Below are positions 32,788 to 39,839 of a stretch of DNA of 39,839 bases, piece after piece. This DNA is from Bacteroidales bacterium. GTDB lineage: Bacteria > Bacteroidota > Bacteroidia > Bacteroidales > WCHB1-69. Position 1 is the first letter of the stretch. Each line of letters starts with the position of its first letter. The position numbers and the translations under genes are program-made. The notes beneath the pieces were generated by a model. The model had not been told where the DNA came from, did not search any database, and saw only the letters and a list, made by a program, of their open reading frames with translations. Location of the stretch: positions 1 to 39,839 of the forward strand of contig JAKSMC010000032.1 in assembly GCA_024400835.1 (NCBI GenBank), given 5' to 3'.

Positions 32788-35700
32788 TTACTTCTTCACC
32801 ACCTTGCAGCTGTTAACGGTGCCGTTGGCAAAGCGCACTTTCAGCAGGTATGCGCCGTCGTTGAGGCCGGCGATGTCCAGAATGCAGAGAGGTCCGTCGC
32901 ACTGCCGGGTGAGCAGCAGTCTGCCGAAGGTATCGTAGAGCTCCACCGATGCGATGTCTCCGTCACCCTCCACGCGGAGCACTCCCTCCGTGGGGTTGGG
33001 CGACACGACGAGACCGTCGCCTGACGGCTGGACGCTCGGTGCTTCGGCACTCCTTGTGTCTGTCGTCTGCTCCGACTCCAGAAAATCGTCACTGCACAGG
33101 TCGAAGAAGAAGCACAGCACGCCCTGCGCCATAACCGACGAACGGCCCGTGCGGGCTTCCGCTATGCGCTGCAGCTCGGCAATCTGGCCAGGTGTGGCAG
33201 AAGGCCAATCCGCCGACTGGCCGTCAGAGGACAGTGCCAGTGCCTTCTTCAGTGCGTCGAAAGCACGGTAGTTGTCATATTCCGACTTGTCTTCGTCCGT
33301 GGCAAGATACTCCGTCTCTATGGTGCTGAATACCGATGCGTTGTCCGTGTTCTGTTGGAAGCGCGTCTCTGCCAATGCGTATTTGGCTGAAGGCTCACTC
33401 ACCGCTTCGTACCAGTCGGCCAGGAGGTCGAGATCGAGAACGGTGTCGCCCATCGCCAGGCGGATGTTCCTGTCGGCTGACAGGGACGCGTTGCCGTGGC
33501 TGTCGGAAAGCAGGGAATGCGTGTCCGCTGAGGACAGGTCGCGAGGCAGTTGCATCGGACCGTTGTCGCACAGCGTGGACCGGCAGCCGTTGGCCGTGGC
33601 CGTGGCGTATGCGGTGACGCTGAGCGAGGGATTGTACGGGGCGTGGTTGGTGGCAGGGCTGTAGTAGTAGTTCAGATTCTGGCCGCCCGCACAGTATATG
33701 CTGCTGGCGGACGTATGCGAGAAGTCGTTGTCGGCTCCCATAAGGCTTGAGCCGAAGCTCCTGGCCACAGTGGCCCCGGAAGCCAGATGTATGTCTCTGG
33801 CGTTGCCGCTGAACGCCCCGCAGGTGATTCTAAGTCCGCTTTTCAGTGCTCCGTTCGACCCTGTGACGTAAACACCGTTGGTAAGGTTTGAGAACTGGTT
33901 GCGATATATGCTGTTGGCGGAGATGCCCGCATCGGCCACGGATATGCCGGTGGTGGAAGGCAGCATCCCGCCGGCGGTGCGGTGGAAGCTGTTCTCCTCC
34001 ACGAGGAACCCCGTGCAGCCGGAAAGTCGCAGACCGGTAGTTGTAACGCAGCCTGCGGGAACTTGCGTCAGGTCGAAGTCGCAGCGGGTGACCGTGGTGT
34101 AGTTGTTGCCGTTGATTGAAACACCCGTGCCGTTGCCCGTGAAGCGGGCCTGGTTGATGCCTACGGCGTACTGGTTGCCCGTGGTGTTGGCCTCCACGGC
34201 CTTGTCGAAGCCCTGGAAGGTGCTGTATGTGGCATCGCTCGGCTCGCAGGTGCAGTCGCTGAGGAAGATGCCGCCCGGACAGTATGTGTCTATGTTGAAC
34301 CCGGCGTCCTCGGCGCGGATGCCGTAGCCGCGGCTGCCCGACTGGCCGCCCGTGGTGTTGGCGAAGGTACAGCCTTTGATGCCGATGCCGTTCACGCCCC
34401 ACAGATGTAGATGAGTGTTGCTGCCAATGCCGTGTTCGGGAAAGTGGTTGCCGCCATCTGTCAGGAAATGGCACTGGAGAAAGTGTGAGGCGTTGTTGAT
34501 AATGCCACCGTGGAGCTGGGCTGCTGCGTAGGGGGCGAAGCTCACGCTCGTGGAGCAGTTCCGGAATGTTGCGTCCTCGGCGGTTACGATGCCGCCGGAC
34601 TTCACGTCCAGCCCGAGAACGGCGTTCTCGACGACGGCGCCGTTCTTGAGTTCCACCACGCCCTGGTTGGCTGGGCTTTGCGGCTGTATGGCATGGCCTT
34701 CCACCACGATGCCCTGCCACATCTCACCGTCGCACGCGCTGGTCAGCGTGCCCCCGTCAACTACCAGCCTGCCGCCGGGACGCACGATGATGCGGGCGGT
34801 GGGGGCGCAATAGAGTGTGCCTGTAATAGTATATACAAATCCTGAATCCACTATAAGTGAACTGCCAAAAGAACAGTCAGTTGTAAGAATAGAGTTTTGA
34901 TCTATGATTAAATCCTGATTAGAGAGCGGAAGATGGCCATTGCCTGTGGAAACAATATTGTCAAAATTTACTTGCTTGGCAATTGTTTCCAAAAAACAAA
35001 TATTGGCAATGATATAATTGTTATTTGAAGGATAAAGGGCCCCCACTGTCACAGATTGAGTTCCTTGTCCATTTATTATATACAAGTTAGGACTGGTCTC
35101 CCACTCAATATTAAAGCCATTGGGGATAGTACCTATAAGGGTATATGTGTTTTCTTCGCAAATCCCAATGGATTGTATTCCATTTATATTGTAGCTTAAA
35201 TGAAATAATTTAGCAGTAGCTACTGCTTTGTGAGCATCTACCAATCCATATCCGGTTTGTTCATTCCATTTTCCATTGGTATGGATACCGTCATCTTCAT
35301 ACTCATAATCGCCAACTTTTTGTGCGGTCAACTCTATTATATCTCTCACATCTGTCCATAACAAATTTGAATCCACGGAGAGCATCAATGCAGCAACGCC
35401 CGAAACATGAGGACAAGCAGAAGATGTACCTAAAAAACATAGCCAATAATCGTTAATTGAATTTCCCGAAAATCCTGATATGTCCGTTGTTGGGATATTC
35501 ACACCTGGGGCAACAACAGAGAGATCTCGCCCATAACAACTACCTTTATGATAATTGTCCCAATAATCACATGAATGGCCTGCATCAACTCGCACACATC
35601 TGTTTCCACACCTGTCAATAGCACCTACCGATATGACGTTTTCGTTGGATGATGGATATTCCACATAAGGGAGATTGTCATTTCCTGAAGAGAATACGAT

Positions 35701-36798
35701 AACGCACCCCTTTCCATTTCGTCCTCGAGTAACAGCATCTTGAATAGCTGCATTTATCAAGCCGACAGGAGTATTTTTGATTGTCCATGAATTACTAATT
35801 ACAGATGCCCCATGCTTCCAGGCCCACTCTATGCCATCTGCCATACGTTGTGCCGCATCTACATTAATGTGAAAATCGGTTGCTATGGACATCAAATAGC
35901 AATTGGGTGATATCCCCGCAACTCCGACATTGTTGTTGGCGGAAGCTCCTATAACTCCTGCACACGCAGTTCCATGCGGGCCATATATTTCGTCTTGACT
36001 CTGATGATCAAACAAATCATAACTACTTGTTACATTAGGCAAATCTGCATGTTGCAAATCAACACCTTCATCTATTATGGCAACACTAATATAAGATTCA
36101 CCCATAGTTAGTTCTTGTGCAGAACAATAATGGATGTCAACACCTTCTGTACCGCCACCTTGCCCAGTGTTTTGCAATCCCCACTGCTGACTGAAAAGGG
36201 GGTCATTAACACATTGTAACAAACCCTCAACCATAATATCCGGCTCTGCCGCTTCAAAAAGACCTGATTCGTAAAAGAGGTTGGCCATTTCCAATGCGTT
36301 TCCAGATGACTCGTTGGAACAAGCCAAAGTGAACCATAGAGGCATATATACATTATGGCCCAAAATTTCCACTTTGTAGTTATCTGCAATTGTCCTCAGT
36401 AAAGAAGTGTCTTCTAAATCACGTAATTGCACGTAAAATAAATGGGACAGTCCCACCACTTCATTGTTTTCCGTAATGAAGAAGGGAGCATCATACTCCA
36501 AATCAACATTTGCAAATACATCTTTGCCATCAACATCTACAATAGACCAACTAAAATCCTTTGTCATATAAGATGTATCACTCAGTATCAAAGGTTTAAA
36601 AAACATTGTTGGTGATTCTGAAATTCCGCAGCTGCGCTTAAATGCGGTAGTGTCTGACGTCTTTACCAAGACAAACCGCTTATTGTCTTCCTGTTTGAGA
36701 TACCGTTTATCACCATTTGTATAGTAATACACACTTTGCGAGTATGCTACGGAGATTAAAAGCATGGCTAATGCCAATAAAAAAAATTTTTGTCTCAT
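32788..36798 (-). CDS. S8 subtilisin-like serine peptidase with beta-helix and T9SS sorting domain
   Basis: A 1,336-residue secreted peptidase. Residues 1-21 are a signal peptide. A propeptide-like stretch is followed by the S8 domain with an intact triad: D243 (VAIIDEGVD), H275 (GPHGTACAG) and S459 (GTSSACPHVSG), plus the oxyanion Asn in SSGNDN. From about residue 650 to 1120 a right-handed beta-helix is likely (ARIIVRPGGRLVVDGG and many NxT/G turns). The last 75 or so residues are a T9SS type A sorting domain (VVSPNPTEGVLRVEG … CKVVKK). The true start is the ATG at 36798, overlapping the stop of the upstream lipoprotein gene by one base (TGATG). Base composition changes sharply near 34815: the 3' half is far more GC-rich than the peptidase half. 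Confidence 0.92.
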   Translation of the reverse strand: MRQKFFLLALAMLLISVAYSQSVYYYTNGDKRYLKQEDNKRFVLVKTSDTTAFKRSCGISESPTMFFKPLILSDTSYMTKDFSWSIVDVDGKDVFANVDLEYDAPFFITENNEVVGLSHLFYVQLRDLEDTSLLRTIADNYKVEILGHNVYMPLWFTLACSNESSGNALEMANLFYESGLFEAAEPDIMVEGLLQCVNDPLFSQQWGLQNTGQGGGTEGVDIHYCSAQELTMGESYISVAIIDEGVDLQHADLPNVTSSYDLFDHQSQDEIYGPHGTACAGVIGASANNNVGVAGISPNCYLMSIATDFHINVDAAQRMADGIEWAWKHGASVISNSWTIKNTPVGLINAAIQDAVTRGRNGKGCVIVFSSGNDNLPYVEYPSSNENVISVGAIDRCGNRCVRVDAGHSCDYWDNYHKGSCYGRDLSVVAPGVNIPTTDISGFSGNSINDYWLCFLGTSSACPHVSGVAALMLSVDSNLLWTDVRDIIELTAQKVGDYEYEDDGIHTNGKWNEQTGYGLVDAHKAVATAKLFHLSYNINGIQSIGICEENTYTLIGTIPNGFNIEWETSPNLYIINGQGTQSVTVGALYPSNNNYIIANICFLETIAKQVNFDNIVSTGNGHLPLSNQDLIIDQNSILTTDCSFGSSLIVDSGFVYTITGTLYCAPTARIIVRPGGRLVVDGGTLTSACDGEMWQGIVVEGHAIQPQSPANQGVVELKNGAVVENAVLGLDVKSGGIVTAEDATFRNCSTSVSFAPYAAAQLHGGIINNASHFLQCHFLTDGGNHFPEHGIGSNTHLHLWGVNGIGIKGCTFANTTGGQSGSRGYGIRAEDAGFNIDTYCPGGIFLSDCTCEPSDATYSTFQGFDKAVEANTTGNQYAVGINQARFTGNGTGVSINGNNYTTVTRCDFDLTQVPAGCVTTTGLRLSGCTGFLVEENSFHRTAGGMLPSTTGISVADAGISANSIYRNQFSNLTNGVYVTGSNGALKSGLRITCGAFSGNARDIHLASGATVARSFGSSLMGADNDFSHTSASSIYCAGGQNLNYYYSPATNHAPYNPSLSVTAYATATANGCRSTLCDNGPMQLPRDLSSADTHSLLSDSHGNASLSADRNIRLAMGDTVLDLDLLADWYEAVSEPSAKYALAETRFQQNTDNASVFSTIETEYLATDEDKSEYDNYRAFDALKKALALSSDGQSADWPSATPGQIAELQRIAEARTGRSSVMAQGVLCFFFDLCSDDFLESEQTTDTRSAEAPSVQPSGDGLVVSPNPTEGVLRVEGDGDIASVELYDTFGRLLLTRQCDGPLCILDIAGLNDGAYLLKVRFANGTVNSCKVVKK

Positions 36799-37268
36799 CA
36801 ATCATGAATATTTACGTCAACCATAATGCTATCTGTTGGCTCAATTCCCAAATCTGTATAGAATGCTACAACGAAAGGTGCCCCGGCAGGCAACACAGGT
36901 ACATCCGTTACATCAATAGAAAGCATATACAGATCCTCATTCAAAGGAGTAAATTCAACATTAACTTCGCGAGCTTCTCCACCGCACCATCCCCAGTACA
37001 GATACATAGATTGATTAGGGAAGTCCAACGTAGGTAACCAAAAGTCATATCCGGCAAAAAGAGAGTCCATTTGTGCCTGGTTATATATTCGGTATAATGT
37101 GTCATATTGAAGATGACTGTAACAATAGTTTGCATCAAACAAGAATCTTGTGATAATATGGTTGTTTTCACGGTGCGGCTTGTTTGGTGAGGGCAAATCA
37201 GGATCTTCACATCCTGTGAATATTCCGATGCTTATTGCAGACAAAAGAATTAAAAAAAGTTTTTTCAT
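36798..37268 (-). CDS. Putative lipoprotein cotranscribed with the S8 peptidase
   Basis: A 156-residue protein with a lipoprotein signal (MKKLFLILLSAISIGIFTGC; cysteine C20) followed by a Pro/Asn-rich linker (EDPDLPSPNKPHRENN). The remaining 120 residues look like a single beta-rich domain (MYLYWGWCGGEAREVNVEF; VLPAGAPFVVAFYTDLG). No family is recognised. Its stop overlaps the ATG of the S8 peptidase gene by one base, so the two are translationally coupled and likely act together, for example as partner, chaperone or inhibitor; this is inference from position. The same lipoprotein-before-peptidase order is seen at 31509-30761. Confidence 0.75.
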   Translation of the reverse strand: MKKLFLILLSAISIGIFTGCEDPDLPSPNKPHRENNHIITRFLFDANYCYSHLQYDTLYRIYNQAQMDSLFAGYDFWLPTLDFPNQSMYLYWGWCGGEAREVNVEFTPLNEDLYMLSIDVTDVPVLPAGAPFVVAFYTDLGIEPTDSIMVDVNIHD

Positions 37269-37376
37269 ATCTGTATTTTACTGGACTTCATTTGCTTATT
37301 GTTTCCCCCTCCGGTCCTCTCCAACCTTGCGAAGTCCGTTGGACAAGGTGGAGTGGTGTGCGGAGCGGCAAAAGTC
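37269..37376 (-). promoter_or_regulatory. Structured 5' leader, copy B
   Basis: The region between the ATG at 37268 and a near-consensus -7 box (GACTTTTG, 37369-37376) aligns with leader A (32538-32646) over its full length. It keeps the stem ACCUUG/CAAGGU and the inner hairpin, here UCC-AAC-GGA. The G tract on the RNA strand is five long, against eight in copy A. It precedes the lipoprotein/S8 peptidase operon. Confidence 0.6.
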
Positions 37377-37439
37377 AATGGTCAAAGTTTTTTTCATTCA
37401 TGGCGAAAAAAGGCATACGAGTTAAATCATATAGTTCTA

Positions 37440-37931
37440 TTAGTTATTGCTGTACGCCGCGCGGTTGCTGTAGAACAGCCCCGTGAAGGTGAACTGTCGC
37501 GTGGTGCTGTCACGAAAGACCAGCTGCGCGGGAATGTTCAGGAAGATGCGGTTTCCCTTCTCGTCCGTATAGTTCAACGAGCGGTCCGGCATCAGGAAGA
37601 AGTCCTCACTCGTAAGCTCGGAAGCGTCCAATGTCGTTGCCGTATAGGTGCCGTCTAACTGCGGGTTAAAGGATACACCGATATTAACCAGGCAAACGTT
37701 TCCTTGCCCCTGACAGGGTACGTGATAGCTTTTTCCTGCTATGGTGACACAGCCCGGACACTTATCTCCGGAATGACCGCACCGAGTTGTAATCGTGTAA
37801 GCGGAACCTGTCTTATCTGTTGATACAGTTATTTTATGGCAGGAGTCCTCCGCAAACATTTCGTGAGATTTTTGGCAACTGGAAAACAAGGTTGCGATAA
37901 TCAAAATCGCAAAGGATAAATTTCTTTTCAT
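37440..37931 (-). CDS. Cysteine-rich putative lipoprotein divergent from the right LytTR regulator
   Basis: A 163-residue protein with a lipoprotein signal (MKRNLSFAILIIATLFSSC; cysteine C19). The N-terminal half has a cluster of cysteines and histidines (SCHK, TRCGHSGDKCPGC, VPCQGQGNVC) that could bind metal or form disulfides. The C-terminal half is strand-rich (IFLNIPAQLVFRDSTTRQFT). No family is recognised. It is divergent from the LytTR regulator at 38081, and its first codons lie inside the duplicated block, so its promoter is identical to that of the left lipoprotein genes. It is thus a probable target of the same regulator even though its body is unrelated to the left pair. Confidence 0.75.
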   Translation of the reverse strand: MKRNLSFAILIIATLFSSCQKSHEMFAEDSCHKITVSTDKTGSAYTITTRCGHSGDKCPGCVTIAGKSYHVPCQGQGNVCLVNIGVSFNPQLDGTYTATTLDASELTSEDFFLMPDRSLNYTDEKGNRIFLNIPAQLVFRDSTTRQFTFTGLFYSNRAAYSNN

Positions 37932-37951
37932 ATTTTTTGATTTTTGCTCTC

Positions 37952-37959
37952 CAAAAATA
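37952..37959 (-). promoter_or_regulatory. -7 box (TATTTTTG) for the right lipoprotein gene
   Basis: TAnnTTTG match 20 bp before the ATG at 37931, inside the duplicated block. Confidence 0.6.
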
Positions 37960-38052
37960 CGAAATTTTTGAAAGTCCGTAACGGCCTCACGAAAAAAAGC
38001 TGAAAAAGGACGTTTTTTTTGAAGTTGGCGGTATAAAATCCATTTTTGGTGC

Positions 38053-38060
38053 TACCTTTG
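38053..38060 (+). promoter_or_regulatory. -7 box (TACCTTTG) for the right LytTR regulator
   Basis: Same box and spacing as at 27883-27890, 20 bp before the ATG at 38081. Confidence 0.6.
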
Positions 38061-38080
38061 CAACTCAAAATCCTGTGTTT

Positions 38081-39151
38081 ATGAAAAAGGAAAACTCTAT
38101 TCAGGTGGCATTCCATACGCTTTTCTGGGTGGCCGTACTGTGGATATTCGCGCATTATTCCTATCTCCGCCCTATTGACCCGCAACATGTTCAGTATGAA
38201 TATATTTCGGCTGTGTTTTTAATGGCGGCGGTCTATATCGGATGGTTCGTCCTCATTCCAAAACTCTTCGAAAAAGCAAGGTTCCTGCTGTTTTGGATTG
38301 CTTCGTCAGCCGTGGTGGCGGCATCCGCACTGTTGGAAATATGCTTGATATACAGCTATTTATTCGACACCTTCACGGCTGTTGGCGTTCCTTCTGTGAA
38401 ATTGAGCATACTGTCTGTCTTCATTCTGGTTTTTCTGAGGAACGCCGCCTTCTACACTTTCTTCTTCATTCTAAGAATCTATGAATTTGTCTGCAAGTCG
38501 CTTATTAACAAAGAGAAAGCGCTATCAAGAAAACGCAGCCAGCTCATAGTCTCCATGCCGGACAATGCTGAAATATTCATTTCTGTGGACGATATGGACT
38601 ATATCACCTGCAATCGAAATCTGACTTTCATCCATCTGTCTGACGGCCAAATTTTTAGGCAGTACAAATCGCTCTCCCATTGGAAAACCGTCATATCTGA
38701 GGACGCCTGCGTTAGAATAAATGCCAAAACCCTTGTAATACTCTCAAAAATAGATTCTTACAATTGCAGTCAGGTGACATTGCGCCCGAATGCGGACAAT
38801 GAGCGCCCCACCTTCCCCATATCCGACCGAATGAGGGATGCGGTCGTCAGCCATTTGGAAGAAGAACAGGAAAATTTTCCCTACAAAAAGGTCCCTGAAA
38901 CGGTCGAAGAGATGCCCAAAAGGACGTTTTCTGAAAAAGTTGGCGGTATAAACCTTCTAAAAGAGCAAGTGAAAGAGAAGATTTCGGAGAATCCGGGAGC
39001 AAATGTCGCAAAACTTCTTGACGAAATTCCAGATACGAGCCAGCGCTCCATAGAGCGAATCCTGCGGCAGCTTAAAGAAGACGGCAGCATTGAATATCGG
39101 GGAAGCCGAAAGACCGGCGGGTACTATGCGGTGGAGAATAGCGGGGAGTGA
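38081..39151 (+). CDS. Membrane-anchored LytTR + winged-helix transcription regulator, right copy
   Basis: The encoded 356-residue protein is identical to that of 27911-28981: four membrane segments, a LytTR-like domain and a C-terminal winged helix. Because promoters, regulator and the divergent start codons are the same in both copies, each regulator should act on both lipoprotein loci. Perfect identity at the protein level, against decay of the adjacent HEPN/MNT genes in the left copy, points to a recent duplication or gene conversion. The start is set at the ATG at 38081 rather than the GTG six bases upstream, from the position of the -7 box. Confidence 0.8.
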   Translation: MKKENSIQVAFHTLFWVAVLWIFAHYSYLRPIDPQHVQYEYISAVFLMAAVYIGWFVLIPKLFEKARFLLFWIASSAVVAASALLEICLIYSYLFDTFTAVGVPSVKLSILSVFILVFLRNAAFYTFFFILRIYEFVCKSLINKEKALSRKRSQLIVSMPDNAEIFISVDDMDYITCNRNLTFIHLSDGQIFRQYKSLSHWKTVISEDACVRINAKTLVILSKIDSYNCSQVTLRPNADNERPTFPISDRMRDAVVSHLEEEQENFPYKKVPETVEEMPKRTFSEKVGGINLLKEQVKEKISENPGANVAKLLDEIPDTSQRSIERILRQLKEDGSIEYRGSRKTGGYYAVENSGE

Positions 39152-39185
39152 GAAAACGGCGCTTGAAAAATTCTGAATGGATAAC

Positions 39186-39350
39186 CTATTCAGCCAACAA
39201 AGTTTCCACCTCTTGTTTTAAAATGGGGATGTGATTTCGGACAATACTCCAAATCATAGCTACGTCAACGGCATCGTACCCGTGAATAAGTTGGTTTCGC
39301 GTATTCACAATTTTTATATTAGTCTCCATAAATTTGATATTTTGTTTCAT
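39186..39350 (-). CDS. Truncated HEPN-domain (HepT-like) RNase toxin
   Basis: A 54-codon frame on the minus strand (ATG at 39350; an alternative ATG lies at 39329). It holds the catalytic HEPN motif R18-N-Q-L-I-H23, followed by GYDAVDVAMIWSIV and a final helix LKQEVETLLAE typical of DUF86/HepT. Full HepT proteins are about 100-140 residues, so the N-terminal helices are missing here. It overlaps the end of the MNT gene by 32 bp (11 bp if the second ATG is used), a sign of translational coupling. It could be a degenerate toxin fragment or an unusually short HEPN partner. Confidence 0.6.
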   Translation of the reverse strand: MKQNIKFMETNIKIVNTRNQLIHGYDAVDVAMIWSIVRNHIPILKQEVETLLAE

Positions 39351-39630
39351 TGATCTCTTTGATGAAATAAGGGTTCTTCAGGGAACGCTCCGTCAGCAAA
39401 TCTATTTTCCGATTCAGATTGTCTTCCAATTCAATATAGAGTTCCATCAAACTTTCTCCCATTTCCAAAGGATCCATATCGTCATCGTAATTCACCAGCA
39501 GATCAACATCACTGTTGTCATTGAAACGATCGGTCAGCACAGAGCCGAACAAATACGCATCCTTAACTTTATGCGTTTGAAGAAGCCGTAAAACGACCGG
39601 CATATAGGGCTTGAATTGTGGATTTATCAT
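39319..39630 (-). CDS. MNT-domain nucleotidyltransferase antitoxin (MntA-like)
   Basis: A 103-residue minimal nucleotidyltransferase. The signature GSX10DXD is complete: G29-S30 and D41-V-D43 (LFGSVLTDRFNDNSDVDLLV). In characterised HepT/MntA pairs the MNT protein adds AMP units to the HEPN RNase and thereby neutralises it. Here it lies directly upstream of the truncated HEPN frame, overlapping it. The start is taken at the ATG at 39630; an upstream in-frame TTG at 39663 lies beyond the -7 box and cannot be used. A fragment of a second copy lies at 29073-29166. Confidence 0.88.
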   Translation of the reverse strand: MINPQFKPYMPVVLRLLQTHKVKDAYLFGSVLTDRFNDNSDVDLLVNYDDDMDPLEMGESLMELYIELEDNLNRKIDLLTERSLKNPYFIKEINETKYQIYGD

Positions 39631-39650
39631 CTCTGCGATTTTTAAGGCTG

Positions 39651-39658
39651 CAAATGTA
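39651..39658 (-). promoter_or_regulatory. -7 box (TACATTTG) for the MNT/HEPN pair
   Basis: TAnnTTTG match 20 bp before the ATG at 39630, in the context TTTTTGTGTACATTTGCAGCC-like, similar to the ATPase promoter at 29321. Confidence 0.6.
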
Positions 39659-39839
39659 CACAAAAATGGGATTCTTTAGAAATCAACAACATAAATTTTG
39701 GATTTTTCATTTCTGCGTTTTTTTACCGCCTCCGGCGGGAAATTCACCAATAAGAATAATTAGAACAAATTGGAATAATAAGAGCTGTCTTTTCCTGATT
39801 TAGGTTGACCAGTGAGGGTCTAAAAACTGCTAAAAGTTG
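39659..39839. other. Right-edge non-coding stretch
   Basis: No gene is visible. A 17-bp sequence at 39741-39757 (AATTCACCAATAAGAAT) recurs at 29167-29183 and marks the end point of a deletion in the left HEPN/MNT remnant. Confidence 0.6.

Larger units (their letters stand above)
37922..39244. repeat. 1,323-bp segmental duplication, right copy
   Basis: Second copy of 27752-29074, offset by 10,170 bp, same orientation. One mismatch was found by eye (37969). The left edge falls three codons into the lipoprotein gene 37440-37931; the right edge falls inside the HEPN gene 39186-39350. Confidence 0.95.

Noticed and set aside
33830..34720. Arg/His-rich 296-codon minus-strand frame inside the subtilase gene
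   Set aside because: It is a shadow frame of the GC-rich beta-helix region; the low-complexity composition (RR, RH runs) is typical of a wrong frame.

Overview
The window reads as a chromosomal fragment of an uncultured member of the Bacteroidota, most likely order Bacteroidales. The grounds are: secreted proteins ending in type IX secretion (T9SS) type A sorting domains (…PNPT/A…, …VVTKRVVKR), many start sites preceded by a TAnnTTTG -7 box rather than an E. coli-like promoter or Shine-Dalgarno site, DUF4143 ATPases, LytTR regulators and Bacteroidota-type versions of LysS, ParE and IleS. I cannot name the genus.

The left and centre (about 0.5-25.3 kb) are mostly housekeeping genes, all on the minus strand. 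They are a giant FN3/CUB/cleaved-adhesin T9SS surface protein (521-7417), priA (8244-10742), a compact operon of polyprenyl synthase > PBP2 (mrdA) > RodA > periplasmic binding protein (16138 down to 10982), tRNA-Leu(CAA), lysS, a second T9SS cargo protein, parE and ileS. The polyprenyl synthase/mrdA/rodA order links isoprenoid carrier supply with the elongation machinery of the cell wall. IleS carries a G-I-H-H signature in place of H-x-G-H, a form linked to mupirocin hyper-resistance.

The right part (about 25.3-39.8 kb) is accessory DNA with many signs of rearrangement. Two DUF4143-type AAA ATPase genes each have a pair of direct repeats, spaced 32-33 bp, just upstream of the -7 box. A 1,323-bp block holding a membrane-anchored LytTR + winged-helix regulator and its divergent promoter occurs twice, 10,170 bp apart, with one mismatch seen by eye. 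Each copy lies back to back with small lipoprotein genes and is followed by a HEPN/MNT (HepT/MntA-like) pair: truncated in the right copy, reduced to scraps in the left copy. Between the copies are two export operons that share a roughly 108-nt structured 5' leader. One encodes a tail-fibre-like secreted protein, a lipoprotein and a broken C10 (streptopain-like) peptidase; the other encodes a lipoprotein and a large S8 subtilase/beta-helix T9SS protein. The subtilase gene is itself a mosaic, with an AT-rich peptidase half and a strikingly GC-rich beta-helix/sorting-domain half.

Fragments of T9SS sorting domains with identical 31-nt ends, REP-like palindromes and MITE-like nested inverted repeats show that this organism shuffles the 3' ends of surface-protein genes. 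The best candidates for something undescribed are the duplicated regulator/lipoprotein cassette, the shared leader RNA, and the paired operators of the ATPase genes.
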